19,039 bases of DNA from an uncultured Faecalibacterium sp. (GTDB taxonomy: Bacteria; Bacillota; Clostridia; Oscillospirales; Ruminococcaceae). The notes beneath the pieces were generated by a model that worked only from the letters and a program-made list of their open reading frames with translations, was not told where the DNA came from and ran no database searches. The stretch is taken from the NCBI GenBank assembly GCA_900765705.1, contig CAAFSR010000277.1:1-19039 (forward strand), given 5' to 3'. Of this stretch, positions 1-7,871 are shown piece by piece; the stretch's first letter is position 1, and every line of letters starts with the position of its first letter. The position numbers and the translations under genes were made by a program.

Positions 1-902
1 CGCTGGTCTGCCCCTGGGGCGTCGGCGGCGGGGCTGACGGCACCCTGCGCCCCCTGCAGCCCGTGCTGGAGCCCATCCTGGGTGTTCCTGTTGAGATCGT
101 CAACGTCGAAGGTGCAGGCGGCGCAAACGGCATCGACTTTACCTGCAAGCAGCCCGCTGACGGTTATACTTACGTTCTGGGCACCCAGTCCCACATCATG
201 CTGGACCTGCAGAAGATCCTGCCCGTGGATTTCAAGAAAGAGCTGCGCCCCGTTGCAAAGCTGGTCCACTCCATCAACATCATCGCCTCTTCCAAGAAGG
301 CACAGGAAGGCAAGTACTCCAACTTCACCGAGTTCGTGGACTACGCAAAGGCACATCCCCAGGAACTGACCTGCGGCATGTTGACCGCTACCGGCGCGGA
401 CTCTGTGGCTCTGAAGCAGACCCTGGCAGGCGGCCTTGGCTGTGACATTACCGAAGTGGAGCAGTACGTTAAGGTCGTCAACTACAGCTCCGGCTCTGAG
501 CTGTCCAGTGCCATGGTCGGCGGCCATATCAACATCAACATCACCGGTGCCGATGAGATCATGGGCCTCATCCAGTCCGGCGACATCGTCCCGCTGATCT
601 CCATTTCCGAAAATCGCATGTCCACCCTGCCCGATCTGGAGTGCACCGGCGAGCTGGGCATCGACTCCTACGTTGGTACCTGGCGCGGCATCCTCTGTCG
701 TACCGATACGCCCGATGCCGCCGTAAACGCCATGGCAGATGCCCTGAAAGAAGCATGGAACACCCCCGATTATCAGGAGTTCCTGAAGAATGCCTGCTAC
801 CTCGACCGTCCCGGCTACGCCGACGCTGAAGAGTTCCAGCAGCTTATCGACGAAGAGTACACCACCTTTGAAGACTACCTGAAGGGTGCAGGTCTGATCT
901 GA
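1..902 (+). CDS. tctC: TctC-family solute-binding protein of a tripartite tricarboxylate transporter (5' end cut off)
   Basis: The reading frame is open from base 3 to a TGA at 900-902, giving 299 visible residues. The true start and any lipoprotein signal lie before the window. The first codons read PWGVGGGADG (residues 4-13), the TctC ligand-pocket loop, followed by the second glycine loop GAGGANG (37-43). The C-terminal half has the usual TctC layout and ends near a typical place. In this family the protein captures a carboxylate outside the membrane and hands it to the TctA/TctB channel. tctB and tctA follow on the same strand, so this is the first visible gene of the operon. A terminator hairpin sits directly after it. 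The substrate cannot be told from the sequence; the family covers citrate, other di- and tricarboxylates and aromatic acids. The family call is secure; only the 5' end is missing. Confidence 0.93.
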   Translation, partial: LVCPWGVGGGADGTLRPLQPVLEPILGVPVEIVNVEGAGGANGIDFTCKQPADGYTYVLGTQSHIMLDLQKILPVDFKKELRPVAKLVHSINIIASSKKAQEGKYSNFTEFVDYAKAHPQELTCGMLTATGADSVALKQTLAGGLGCDITEVEQYVKVVNYSSGSELSSAMVGGHININITGADEIMGLIQSGDIVPLISISENRMSTLPDLECTGELGIDSYVGTWRGILCRTDTPDAAVNAMADALKEAWNTPDYQEFLKNACYLDRPGYADAEEFQQLIDEEYTTFEDYLKGAGLI

Positions 903-936
903 TAAAGGACCACGGCTGAAAACAGAATCGTATCCG

Positions 937-964
937 GCGGGGAGTTCACCCTCCCCGCTTTTTT
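937..964 (+). terminator. Intergenic terminator/attenuator between tctC and tctB
   Basis: A perfect 8-bp stem (GCGGGGAG at 937-944 with CTCCCCGC at 951-958) with a 6-nt loop is followed by six T. It lies inside the operon, 35 bases after the tctC stop and 26 before the tctB start, so it probably ends part of the transcripts. That would give more binding protein than membrane subunits. Confidence 0.8.
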
Positions 965-990
965 GAGAATAATGCAAAGGAGTTGATTTT

Positions 991-1512
991 ATGGCTCTGG
1001 AACTGATCGTCAATCTGCTGCTGATTGCGGGCGGCATCTTCTGCTTTGTCAATGTCAGTACCACTATGCCCCACTCGGCCGTCAATGAGCTGGGTGCCGA
1101 GCAGTGGCCGCAGGCTATCCTGGTGCTGATGCTCATCGCGTTGGCGTTCAACGTCATCCGTTTCTTCAAGATCAATAAAAAAGAAGATATCAAGGCTGGC
1201 TTCCAGGATTTCTTTCCTGCCATCGGCCGCTTTGTCAAGAGCAAGCTTTTCCTCGGCATGGTGCTGGTGGTGGTCATGGCGCTGATGTATGAGCCGGTGG
1301 GTTTTATGCTCACCTGCCTGCTGTTCCTGTTTGCCTACGGCCTGCTGCTGGGCCAGCGGAACATCCCCATGCTGATCCTCTCTTCCGTCATCATCACCAT
1401 CATCCTGTACATCGGCTTCGCCGTGTTTCTGGGCGTTCTGCTCCCTCGCGGACAGATCCTCCCCCTACGCAACTTCGCCCTGTTCGTTGAGTCGCTCGTC
1501 CCGCGTTTCTAA
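991..1512 (+). CDS. tctB: TctB-family small membrane subunit of the tripartite tricarboxylate transporter
   Basis: The 173-residue protein is very hydrophobic, with about four predicted membrane helices (around residues 4-22, 42-56, 84-118 and 123-153). This is the layout and length of the small TctB subunit. The start is the ATG after AAGGAG, with an 8-base spacer. TctB pairs with the large TctA channel and is required for uptake; its exact mechanical role is not settled in the family. TctB is poorly conserved, so the call rests largely on size, topology and its place between tctC and tctA. It ends 16 bases before tctA, so the two are almost certainly translated from one mRNA. Confidence 0.88.
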   Translation: MALELIVNLLLIAGGIFCFVNVSTTMPHSAVNELGAEQWPQAILVLMLIALAFNVIRFFKINKKEDIKAGFQDFFPAIGRFVKSKLFLGMVLVVVMALMYEPVGFMLTCLLFLFAYGLLLGQRNIPMLILSSVIITIILYIGFAVFLGVLLPRGQILPLRNFALFVESLVPRF

Positions 1513-1528
1513 CAGGAGGTGACATGAA

Positions 1529-3055
1529 ATGCTAGATTTGTTAACCAGCGGCCTGTCGGTCGTTTTTGCCCCGAAGATGTTCATCCTTATCATCTTCGCG
1601 GTCTTCCTTGGCACGTTGTTCGGTGCTCTGCCCGGCGTTTCGGCCACCATGGCTGTCACCCTCGGCATCCCCTTCACCTATAAAATGGACGCTGTCAGCG
1701 CCATCGCATTCCTTGTTGCAATTTACTGCGCATCCATCACCGGCGGCGGCATGACGGCCATCCTGTTCAAGATCCCCGGCGTCCCGTCCTCCGCCCCGAC
1801 TACTTATGACGGTTACCCCATGGCACAGCGCGGCGAAGCCGGCAAAGCTCTGGGCGTACAGCTCATCGCCTCGGCCATCGGCGGCATGTTCGCAGCCGTG
1901 TGTATGCTGATCTTCAGCCCTCAGCTGACCCAGGCTGCCCTGAGCTTTGGCCCCTCGGAACTGTTTGCCATCTCCTTCATGGGCCTGTCCATCCTGACAA
2001 GCCTGGAAGAAGGCAATGTCTGCCGCACCATCATCTCCGGCCTGCTGGGTCTGCTGCTGGCCTGTATCGGCCTGGACCCCCTGCTGGGCGTGCCCCGCTT
2101 GACCTTCGGCACCCGTTTCCTCACCTCCGGCATTGAAATGATCCCCGTCATGATCGGCTTCTTCGCCGTCACCGAAGTCCTCAAGCAGACCAACAAGCCT
2201 TCCAAGCTGAAGGCTGTCACCGGCAAGGACGGCAAGGCGGATATGTCTGCCAAAATGCCTACCCTGAAAGAAATGTGGAGCCTGAAGGGTGTCATCGCCC
2301 GCTGCTCCATCCTCGGCACGGTCATTGGTATCCTGCCCGGTGCAGGCGCTACCATCGCTTCGTTCCTTTGCTACTCGGAAGAGCAGAAGATCTCCAAGCA
2401 CCCTGAAAAGTTCGGTACCGGCTGCCTAGAGGGCATCGCCGCTCCCGAGTCAGGCAACAACGCCGCCACCGGCGGCTCCATGGTCCCCCTGCTGAGCCTG
2501 GGCATTCCCGGCGGCAACGCGGCTGCCATTATGATGAGCGCTCTGGTGCTCAAGGGCGTTACCATGGGCCCCCTGCTGCTGGTCAATCAGCCCCAGTTCC
2601 TGTCGGCCACATTTGCTTCCATGTTTGTCTCCAACATCGTCATGGTCTTTGCAGCCATGATCATCGCCCGCATCTTCGTGCAGGTGCTGAAAATCCCCTA
2701 CAGCATCCTTGGCCCCACCATCATCATGATGGCGACCATCGGCGCTTACTCTACCAAGAACACGGCAGTTGACGTTATCCTGATGGCCATCTCCGGCCTC
2801 ATCGGCTTCGTCTTCTCCACCTGCAAGTTCAACAGCTCGGCCATGATCCTCGGTCTGGTTCTGGGCGTCATCTGTGAGTCCAACCTCCGCCGCGCATACA
2901 CCATCGTGGCCGGTGATACCCTGATGGAAGCAACCATCAATATCCTGACCCGCCCCGTCACCGGGATCATCATCCTGATCTGTATCCTTGTTTTGTTGAG
3001 CCCCGTGTACAAGCCTCTGCTCAAGAAGCATAACAAAGAAGCAGCCGCGAAGTAA
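1529..3055 (+). CDS. tctA: TctA-family large permease subunit of the tripartite tricarboxylate transporter
   Basis: This 508-residue polytopic membrane protein matches the usual TctA length of about 500. It shows both hallmark segments: ALPGVSATMAVTLGIPFTYKMD (about residues 33-54) followed by GGGMTAILFKIPG and DGYPMAQRGEAGKALG, and the repeated half with ILPGAGATIASF and APESGNNAATGGSMVP (about 270-325). These are the paired Pro-Gly loops of the family. TctA forms the ion-coupled channel that receives substrate from TctC. The start is the ATG at 1529 behind AGGAGG (1514-1519); the ATG at 1524 is in another frame and meets a stop at once. A strong terminator at 3095-3137 ends the operon. Confidence 0.96.
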   Translation: MLDLLTSGLSVVFAPKMFILIIFAVFLGTLFGALPGVSATMAVTLGIPFTYKMDAVSAIAFLVAIYCASITGGGMTAILFKIPGVPSSAPTTYDGYPMAQRGEAGKALGVQLIASAIGGMFAAVCMLIFSPQLTQAALSFGPSELFAISFMGLSILTSLEEGNVCRTIISGLLGLLLACIGLDPLLGVPRLTFGTRFLTSGIEMIPVMIGFFAVTEVLKQTNKPSKLKAVTGKDGKADMSAKMPTLKEMWSLKGVIARCSILGTVIGILPGAGATIASFLCYSEEQKISKHPEKFGTGCLEGIAAPESGNNAATGGSMVPLLSLGIPGGNAAAIMMSALVLKGVTMGPLLLVNQPQFLSATFASMFVSNIVMVFAAMIIARIFVQVLKIPYSILGPTIIMMATIGAYSTKNTAVDVILMAISGLIGFVFSTCKFNSSAMILGLVLGVICESNLRRAYTIVAGDTLMEATINILTRPVTGIIILICILVLLSPVYKPLLKKHNKEAAAK

Positions 3056-3094
3056 TTACTCGAACCTCCTTTCCTTCACTCACCTTTCCACCCG

Positions 3095-3137
3095 GGGCGA
3101 AGCCGATCTCTCCAACGGCTTCGCCCTCCTCTTTTTT
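3095..3137 (+). terminator. Rho-independent terminator of the tct operon
   Basis: A perfect 11-bp stem (GGGCGAAGCCG at 3095-3105 with CGGCTTCGCCC at 3116-3126) with a 10-nt loop is followed, after TCCTC, by six T. It lies 40 bases past the tctA stop. The ribosome site of the next gene starts right after the T-run, so that gene is either expressed by read-through or has an unseen promoter. Confidence 0.9.
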
Positions 3138-3151
3138 CGGAGGTTTTTGTT

Positions 3152-3418
3152 ATGAAATTCAAAGTGCGTATCCCACTCCAGTATGTTAAGCCCGTCTGTA
3201 TCGCCGCCGTTCTCGTGGGCATCTTTGCTGTTGCAGCGGGCAGCTGGATCACCGGCCTGTGTCTGCTGCTGGGCGCTTACCTGCTGGAGAAAAGCTGCTA
3301 CCGCTGCCCCCACTGCGGCAAAAAGCTGGATATGAAGTACCCGCTGTTCAAGGGCAGCTGCTGCCCGGCCTGCAAGGCAGAGCTGCGCCCGGCAGCAGAA
3401 AAAAACGCCGCGAAATAA
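3152..3418 (+). CDS. Small two-helix membrane protein with a C-terminal zinc ribbon
   Basis: The product has 88 residues. Two hydrophobic segments (about 14-31 and 33-47) are followed by a four-cysteine zinc ribbon, CPHC at residues 52-55 and CPAC at 71-74, with extra cysteines at 49 and 70. The tail is basic and alanine-rich. The ATG at 3152 follows CGGAGG at 3138-3143 with an 8-base spacer. I recognise no named family. The ribbon would face the cytoplasm if the short basic N-terminus does. The gene lies between the tct terminator and the sensor kinase, on the same strand, 60 bases before the kinase. A structural or regulatory role is possible but is not shown by the sequence. Confidence 0.8.
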   Translation: MKFKVRIPLQYVKPVCIAAVLVGIFAVAAGSWITGLCLLLGAYLLEKSCYRCPHCGKKLDMKYPLFKGSCCPACKAELRPAAEKNAAK

Positions 3419-3424
3419 TCGGGC

Positions 3425-3453
3425 TTTTCTCTGCCCGGCGGCTGCGCTATAAT
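3425..3453 (+). promoter_or_regulatory. Possible promoter of the hybrid kinase gene
   Basis: A perfect TATAAT at 3448-3453 lies 25 bases before the kinase start, in an otherwise GC-rich gap. The sequence 17 bases upstream of it (TTTTCT, 3425-3430) is a poor -35 box. The -10 match is the main support. Confidence 0.5.
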
Positions 3454-3478
3454 AAAGCTTGAAAGAGGTGGGGCGAGA

Positions 3479-5740
3479 ATGCAGAAATTAAAGCAGATTC
3501 CAAAGCGGGTGCACCATTTTCTAATTGGGCTGGTGCTGACGGCGGTGCTTGGGGTGCTGGCCTTTGCGGTGGTGAACACCTACACCGCCTATACGGACAT
3601 GGTGGTGCAGCAACAGCAGCAGTACCTGCTGGTGACGGCCCGCGCCGTCTCCAAAACGCTCTCCCTCTATATCTCCGGACAACTGCGGGACATTGAAATT
3701 TTGACCCGCTCGCCGGGCTTCCTCACCGAGTTTGAAAATTACTACGAGACGGGCGGTGACACCGCCCTGAGGGAACACATCGTCTCCTATATGCTCAGCC
3801 AAAAGCGGGGCGTCAAGCGCATTTACCTGCTGGACAAAAACGGCGACGTGATGTACCAGTACAACGATTATCCTTTCCTGGAAGTCTTTGACGAAAGCCT
3901 ACTGCACCTGAAAGAGTATGCCGCCGCCCACACCAGCGGCATTGGCTCGGTCTTCCGCATCTCGCCCCAGCACTACGGCCTGACGTTGGTGAACGACGTC
4001 ATTCATGGCAGCGAGTCGTTGGGCACCGTGGTGATCGTCATCGACCTCGAACAGGTGTACGAGGAATATCTTGCGCCCCTGAACATCGAGAACACGGGAG
4101 ACATCATCGTCAAAAACGAAAAAGGCACCATCATCATGCACCCCAACGCGAAGCTGCTGACGTTCAATCCGTTCCGGCAGATCCAGGGGCTGGACACTCT
4201 GCCCCAGTACAAGGGTCTGAACGAGCTGCTCACACGGCAGTACAGCCAGGAGGAGGGCACGGCCATTTACCGCGATTACTCCAATGGCATCGCCCCGCCC
4301 GAGGATGAGATCGCGGCATTTTCCCGCATGAACGTCAACAACACGGCCTGGTACGTCTCGGCCGTGCTGCCCTACTCCACCGTCAAAAACCTCATCGACC
4401 GCAATGTGGGCCAGTTTGGTATGCTGGTGGCCGCCATCCTTTTTGTGCTGGGCGTGTGCGTCATCAGCTTTTACGCCATGCGCAAAAACCAGCAGAATTT
4501 GAAGCTGGAAGCCGCCTACCTCAAGGACATCAACCACACCCTGAAAGAGCTGCACCAGAGCCGCGAGCAGGTGTACCACTACCAGAAACTTCAGACCATC
4601 GGCGCGCTGGCGGGCGGCATCGTGCATGAGTTCAACAACCTGCTCACGCCCATTCTGGGCTACTCGGAGTTCATCCGGGAGCGGATGGGACCCGAGAGCG
4701 AATACTACGATGACATGAGCGAGATCTACGAGGCGGGCACCCGCGCGAAAGAGATCGTGGAGCAGCTGCTGCCCTTCAGCCGCCGCGAGACAGACTCTAC
4801 CGCCTACGGCCCCGTGAATTTGGAAGCCGTTTTGCAGGATGACACCAAGATGGTCTCGATGATCCTGCCCTCCAACATCCGGCTCGAAAAAGGGTATAAG
4901 GATATCCACGCCACCGTCTACGGCAGCGCCACCCAGCTGCATCAGGTGTTGCTCAACCTCTGCTCCAACGCTGTGCAGGCCATGGAGGGCAAGGGCGGCA
5001 CCCTGACCGTGCAGGCGGAGAAGATCCCCGCCGACGCCCTGCCTGCCAACTATCACCCCGCCGTCGCCAGCGGCTTTGTGCGGGTGCGGGTGGCGGATAC
5101 CGGCTGCGGCATGACCTCCGAGACGCTGGCCCACATCTTTGATGCCTTCTTCACCACTAAGGCGGCAGGGGAGGGCACCGGCCTCGGCCTTTCGGTGGTG
5201 CAGAACATCCTTATCAGCCACGGCGGCTTCATTGAGGCCCACAGCACGGTGGGCGAGGGCAGCGAGTTTCTGGTCTACCTGCCCGTCACAGCGCAGGCAG
5301 TGGCTCCCGAACGCCCTGCCGCGCCTGGTGAGCCCGTCCGGCTCAACAGTGGGAAACAGCCCATCCTGCTGGTAGACGACGAGGAGCGGGTGGCCCGCTA
5401 CCTCAAGCGCCGCCTGACTCGCAGCGGCTATACGGTGGATGTTTTCACCGATGCGGAAGAGGCCCTCGACGCCTTTTTGGCGTCGCCCACCCGCTGGCAG
5501 CTGGCCCTTGTGGACGGCACCATGCCCAAGTATAAGGGTACTGCCCTCATCCAGCGGATGCGCAGCGAGAACCCGAACCTCGCTGCCATTCTGATGACCG
5601 GCTTTGTGGAGCAGGATGCCGTGCAGATGCAGCAGGAGGGATTGATCGACGAGATTTTCCTGAAGCCGCTCGATTACCGAAAGCTGACGGAAAAGATCGG
5701 GAAACTACTGGCGGGTGAGCCTGATTTAACCACTGTTTAA
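3479..5740 (+). CDS. Membrane-bound hybrid sensor histidine kinase with Cache-like sensor and C-terminal receiver domain
   Basis: The 753-residue protein starts with a membrane helix (about 12-34), then an extracellular region of roughly 275 residues that looks like a double-Cache sensor, then a second helix (about 312-334). A HisKA domain follows, with the phospho-acceptor His383 in GGIVHEFNNLL. The ATPase domain has its N box near 491-500 (LLNLCSNAVQAM), a G1 box at Asp540 (DTGCGM) and later GTGLGLSVVQN. A CheY-like receiver closes the protein, with acidic pocket Asp633/Asp634, phospho-acceptor Asp679, Thr707 and Lys729. All key residues are present. Cache domains commonly bind small carboxylates or amino acids, so control of the adjacent transporter is a fair inference. 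There is no output domain and no separate DNA-binding regulator nearby, so the phosphoryl target is unknown. Confidence 0.95.
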   Translation: MQKLKQIPKRVHHFLIGLVLTAVLGVLAFAVVNTYTAYTDMVVQQQQQYLLVTARAVSKTLSLYISGQLRDIEILTRSPGFLTEFENYYETGGDTALREHIVSYMLSQKRGVKRIYLLDKNGDVMYQYNDYPFLEVFDESLLHLKEYAAAHTSGIGSVFRISPQHYGLTLVNDVIHGSESLGTVVIVIDLEQVYEEYLAPLNIENTGDIIVKNEKGTIIMHPNAKLLTFNPFRQIQGLDTLPQYKGLNELLTRQYSQEEGTAIYRDYSNGIAPPEDEIAAFSRMNVNNTAWYVSAVLPYSTVKNLIDRNVGQFGMLVAAILFVLGVCVISFYAMRKNQQNLKLEAAYLKDINHTLKELHQSREQVYHYQKLQTIGALAGGIVHEFNNLLTPILGYSEFIRERMGPESEYYDDMSEIYEAGTRAKEIVEQLLPFSRRETDSTAYGPVNLEAVLQDDTKMVSMILPSNIRLEKGYKDIHATVYGSATQLHQVLLNLCSNAVQAMEGKGGTLTVQAEKIPADALPANYHPAVASGFVRVRVADTGCGMTSETLAHIFDAFFTTKAAGEGTGLGLSVVQNILISHGGFIEAHSTVGEGSEFLVYLPVTAQAVAPERPAAPGEPVRLNSGKQPILLVDDEERVARYLKRRLTRSGYTVDVFTDAEEALDAFLASPTRWQLALVDGTMPKYKGTALIQRMRSENPNLAAILMTGFVEQDAVQMQQEGLIDEIFLKPLDYRKLTEKIGKLLAGEPDLTTV

Positions 5741-5809
5741 TTTTTTGTGATTTCCTATTCATAAACTTCTGGTATCCTGTACACAACGAAACGAGAAAGA
5801 GAGCGCTTT

Positions 5810-6349
5810 ATGAACGTTGAACTGATGCTTCTGACGGTTTTGCAGGGACTGCGCACCCAGATTTTGGATGCAGGGATGCTCTTTTTCACCCATCTGGGAG
5901 ACGCCGGCTTCATCTGGGCCGCGCTGACGGCGGTGCTGTTGGTCTTCCGCAGGACGCGGCGGGTCGGCTGCGTGCTGGCGGCGGCACTCCTCGTCGATGC
6001 TGTTCTTTGCAACCTCATTCTCAAGCCGCTGGTGGCCCGCATCCGCCCCTGTGATATTCTGGCGGACGTACAGCTCCTCATCTCTCGCCCGGACGATTTC
6101 TCCTTTCCTTCGGGCCATACGGCTGCGTCCTTCGCCTCGGTGACGGCTCTCTGGCTGGCCGGGAAGAAACAGTGGGCGTTGGCTGCACTGCCGCTGGGCG
6201 TTCTGATCGCTTTCTCGCGGATGTATCTCTTTGTCCATTACCCGACGGACATCATCGGCGGTGTACTGGTGGGCGTCGGCTGCGGATGGATAGGGGCGAA
6301 GCTGGTGGAAATGTTTTGGCAGAAGAACTTTGCAAAGAGTGATTTATGA
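5810..6349 (+). CDS. PAP2-superfamily membrane phosphatase (probable undecaprenyl-diphosphate or lipid phosphatase)
   Basis: The 179-residue polytopic protein carries all three PAP2 motifs: Lys72...Arg79-Pro80, PSGH at residues 100-103, and Ser136-Arg137 with His143 and Asp147 (SRMYLFVHYPTD). His103 and His143 are the expected catalytic histidines. Small PAP2 proteins of this size in Firmicutes often dephosphorylate undecaprenyl diphosphate (BcrC/YbjG type), but other lipid phosphates are possible. The ribosome site is weak (GAAAGAGAG). It starts 69 bases after the kinase and ends at a hairpin. No functional link with the kinase is evident. Confidence 0.92.
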   Translation: MNVELMLLTVLQGLRTQILDAGMLFFTHLGDAGFIWAALTAVLLVFRRTRRVGCVLAAALLVDAVLCNLILKPLVARIRPCDILADVQLLISRPDDFSFPSGHTAASFASVTALWLAGKKQWALAALPLGVLIAFSRMYLFVHYPTDIIGGVLVGVGCGWIGAKLVEMFWQKNFAKSDL

Positions 6350-6355
6350 AGAGAG

Positions 6356-6380
6356 GCCCTGCATCGAGAGGATGCAGGGC
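6356..6380 (+). terminator. Hairpin after the PAP2 gene (terminator-like, weak T-run)
   Basis: A perfect 10-bp stem (GCCCTGCATC at 6356-6365 with GATGCAGGGC at 6371-6380) with a GAGAG loop starts 7 bases after the PAP2 stop. Only ATATTATT follows, so its strength as an intrinsic terminator is uncertain. Confidence 0.6.
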
Positions 6381-6440
6381 ATATTATTGAAGTGGACCGT
6401 GCAAAAATGTGCAGACGGGCAAAACAAAGCTCAATGACAA

Positions 6441-7036
6441 ATCAATCACCGGTTTTATGGCAGGCTGGAAGATAACCTGCCCACCTTGTTCGGGTTCTGT
6501 TCCATCGCCATCGGCGTCAATTCCATCATCAAGGCATCCGGCATGACGGCCGTGGTGCTGGCCATCCTGGTGGGCTTCGCCATCGGCCACAGCCTGCATC
6601 TGGAACAATGGACCAGCAAGTTCTTCCACAAGCTGGTGCGCACTCTCCATCTCGGCGGTGGCCCTGTTCTGCTGCAGCGGCTTCGGCTGGTACAGCACCC
6701 TGACCGAGGGCATCACCGGCGATCCCTCACTGCTGATGTCCAAAGCCGTGCTGGACGGCTTCACGGCCATGATCTTTGCCTCCACGCTGGGGCAGCCATC
6801 TGCGCTATCCCGCTGCCCCAGATGGTCATCCTGCTCCTTGTGTTCGGAGTGGGCAAACTGCTGGCCGGTGTGCTGACCCCACCATGTTTGCGGACCTGTC
6901 CGCCTGCGGCGGCATTTTGACCATGGCGGCGGGCTTCCGAGTGTCTAAGATCAAATCCGTCCCGCTGGTGGACCTGATGCCTGCACTCATCCTTGTGATG
7001 CCGTTCAGCGCACTTTGGTCGAGCCTGATGCAATAA
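6441..7036 (+). pseudogene. Decayed DUF554 (YdfK/YqgA-like) membrane protein gene
   Basis: Conserved DUF554-like blocks run in order but in different frames. LPTLFGFCSIAIGVNSIIKA and AVVLAILVGFAIGHSLHLEQ are read in one frame up to about 6640. Next, about 6650-6785 gives FGWYSTLTEGITGDPSLLMS and KAVLDGFTAMIFASTLG in a second frame. IPLPQMVILLLVFGVGKLLAG follows in the first frame, and FADLSACGGILTMAAGFRVS to the TAA at 7034-7036 in the third. At least three frameshifts (near 6640, 6785 and 6870) are needed. Roughly the first 30 residues, including the start, are missing. An intact member would be about 230 residues with several membrane helices; its function is not established in the family. 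The many lesions argue for real decay rather than one sequencing error. Confidence 0.85.
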
Positions 7037-7054
7037 ATCTCATATCACCATACA

Positions 7055-7108
7055 ACAGATCACCTTCTTGGTATTGCTCTCTGCGGTGCAGCCGAGAAGG
7101 TGGTCTGT
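7055..7108. repeat. Long isolated hairpin with 17-bp stem
   Basis: The arms 7055-7071 and 7092-7108 pair over 17 positions with two G-T wobbles when read on the + strand, around a 20-nt loop. No T-run follows on either strand, so it is not a plain terminator. It lies just after the dead DUF554 gene in DNA without a gene. It may be a structured RNA, a miniature inverted-repeat element or a relic of one. Confidence 0.55.
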
Positions 7109-7199
7109 ATTGCTATAGTATGCTGGGTATTTTTCCGATAAGTCCTACTATCACCGCTTTACTGCAATAAAATTTACAAAATTCACATCTTTAAGCGTT

Positions 7200-7424
7200 G
7201 GAGCGAGATATTTGTATATCTTAGCCGCCAATGAAGCAGCTGGAAGCCGCGATTTTCAGTTTCCTGCGCTTAAGATGAAAGCTCTTGGTATCAAAGAGCG
7301 AACCGCCCGCAAGTACATTAAAGAGCTTGTAGATGCTGGCTTCATTGAGCTTGTCCGGTCTGGACGAAATACACGAACGCCAAACGACTACCGCTTTTCT
7401 TTTCATTGGTTAGAGACTCCCTAA
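7200..7424 (+). pseudogene. Winged-helix/HTH protein fragment
   Basis: The frame is open from 7119 to the TAA at 7422-7424. From about 7200 it reads like one winged helix, with FPALKMKALGIKERTARKYI, then KELVDAGFIELVRSGRN and a closing DYRFSFHW. The pattern (recognition helix ERTARKYIKEL, wing LVRSGRNTRTPNDY) is common in replication-initiator or regulator proteins of mobile elements. There is no ATG, GTG or ribosome site at a sensible place, only a TTG at 7212, so I read it as the tail of a lost gene. The exact parent family cannot be named. Confidence 0.5.
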
Positions 7425-7871
7425 CCAAACCGATATAGATGGCAACATATTGTATATAAGTGTAGTTTCCGCACAGTGCGCCCAATTTTTCAATTAACGT
7501 ACCATCGCAAAATCGCAATGCAAAATTTGCCGCACAGGGTCGGTGTAGCGCGATTTCAACTGTGCAAATCCAGCGTGCACAAGCGATTTATGAGTGCCGA
7601 TTCTGCACCGCCAAAATGTTCTCATCTCTGGCTTTCCTCAGCCAGCCAAAATTTCAGAGCGCTCCATCTTGTGTTTCAGGGTGGCAGCGCTCTTTTTATG
7701 CCCTCCTGCAAAATTTTCATCATCACTATATAGCCCACCGGTCTTTTGTGAGTTCACATCAAAAATGGTTGGCGGGTTCTTGCTCCTGCAAGCGAGGTCC
7801 TGTTTCCTAAAATTTTTCCAGATTTGTCGCGTTTATGTCGCATTTTCCGGCCCATTTTCAGCATATAAAAA
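7425..7871. other. Non-coding or decayed stretch with hairpins
   Basis: No frame here has a credible start with a ribosome site or a protein-like pattern, although several short frames stay open. Visible structure: CCGCACAG occurs twice (7469-7476 and 7530-7537); hairpins lie at 7628-7645 (CTGGCT/AGCCAG) and 7779-7792 (CTTGC/GCAAG); and a terminator-like hairpin lies at 7656-7697. The stretch borders the left attachment repeat and may be a degraded neighbour element or a structured RNA. Confidence 0.5.
7656..7697 (+). terminator. Terminator-like hairpin in the gene-free stretch
   Basis: AGAGCGCT (7656-7663) pairs perfectly with AGCGCTCT (7686-7693), and the run T7693-T7697 follows on the + strand. 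The 22-nt loop is long. No upstream + strand gene is apparent, so it may end an unseen RNA or be a relic. Confidence 0.5.

Noticed and set aside
1541..2401. Long minus-strand open frame opposite tctA
   Set aside because: Low-complexity Gly/Asp/Gln/Ala-rich translation with no family pattern; it mirrors the GC-rich codon bias of tctA.
3899..5242. 447-codon minus-strand open frame opposite the kinase
   Set aside because: Its His/Val/Gly-rich translation is a mirror of the kinase codons, and the kinase has all its catalytic motifs on the other strand.
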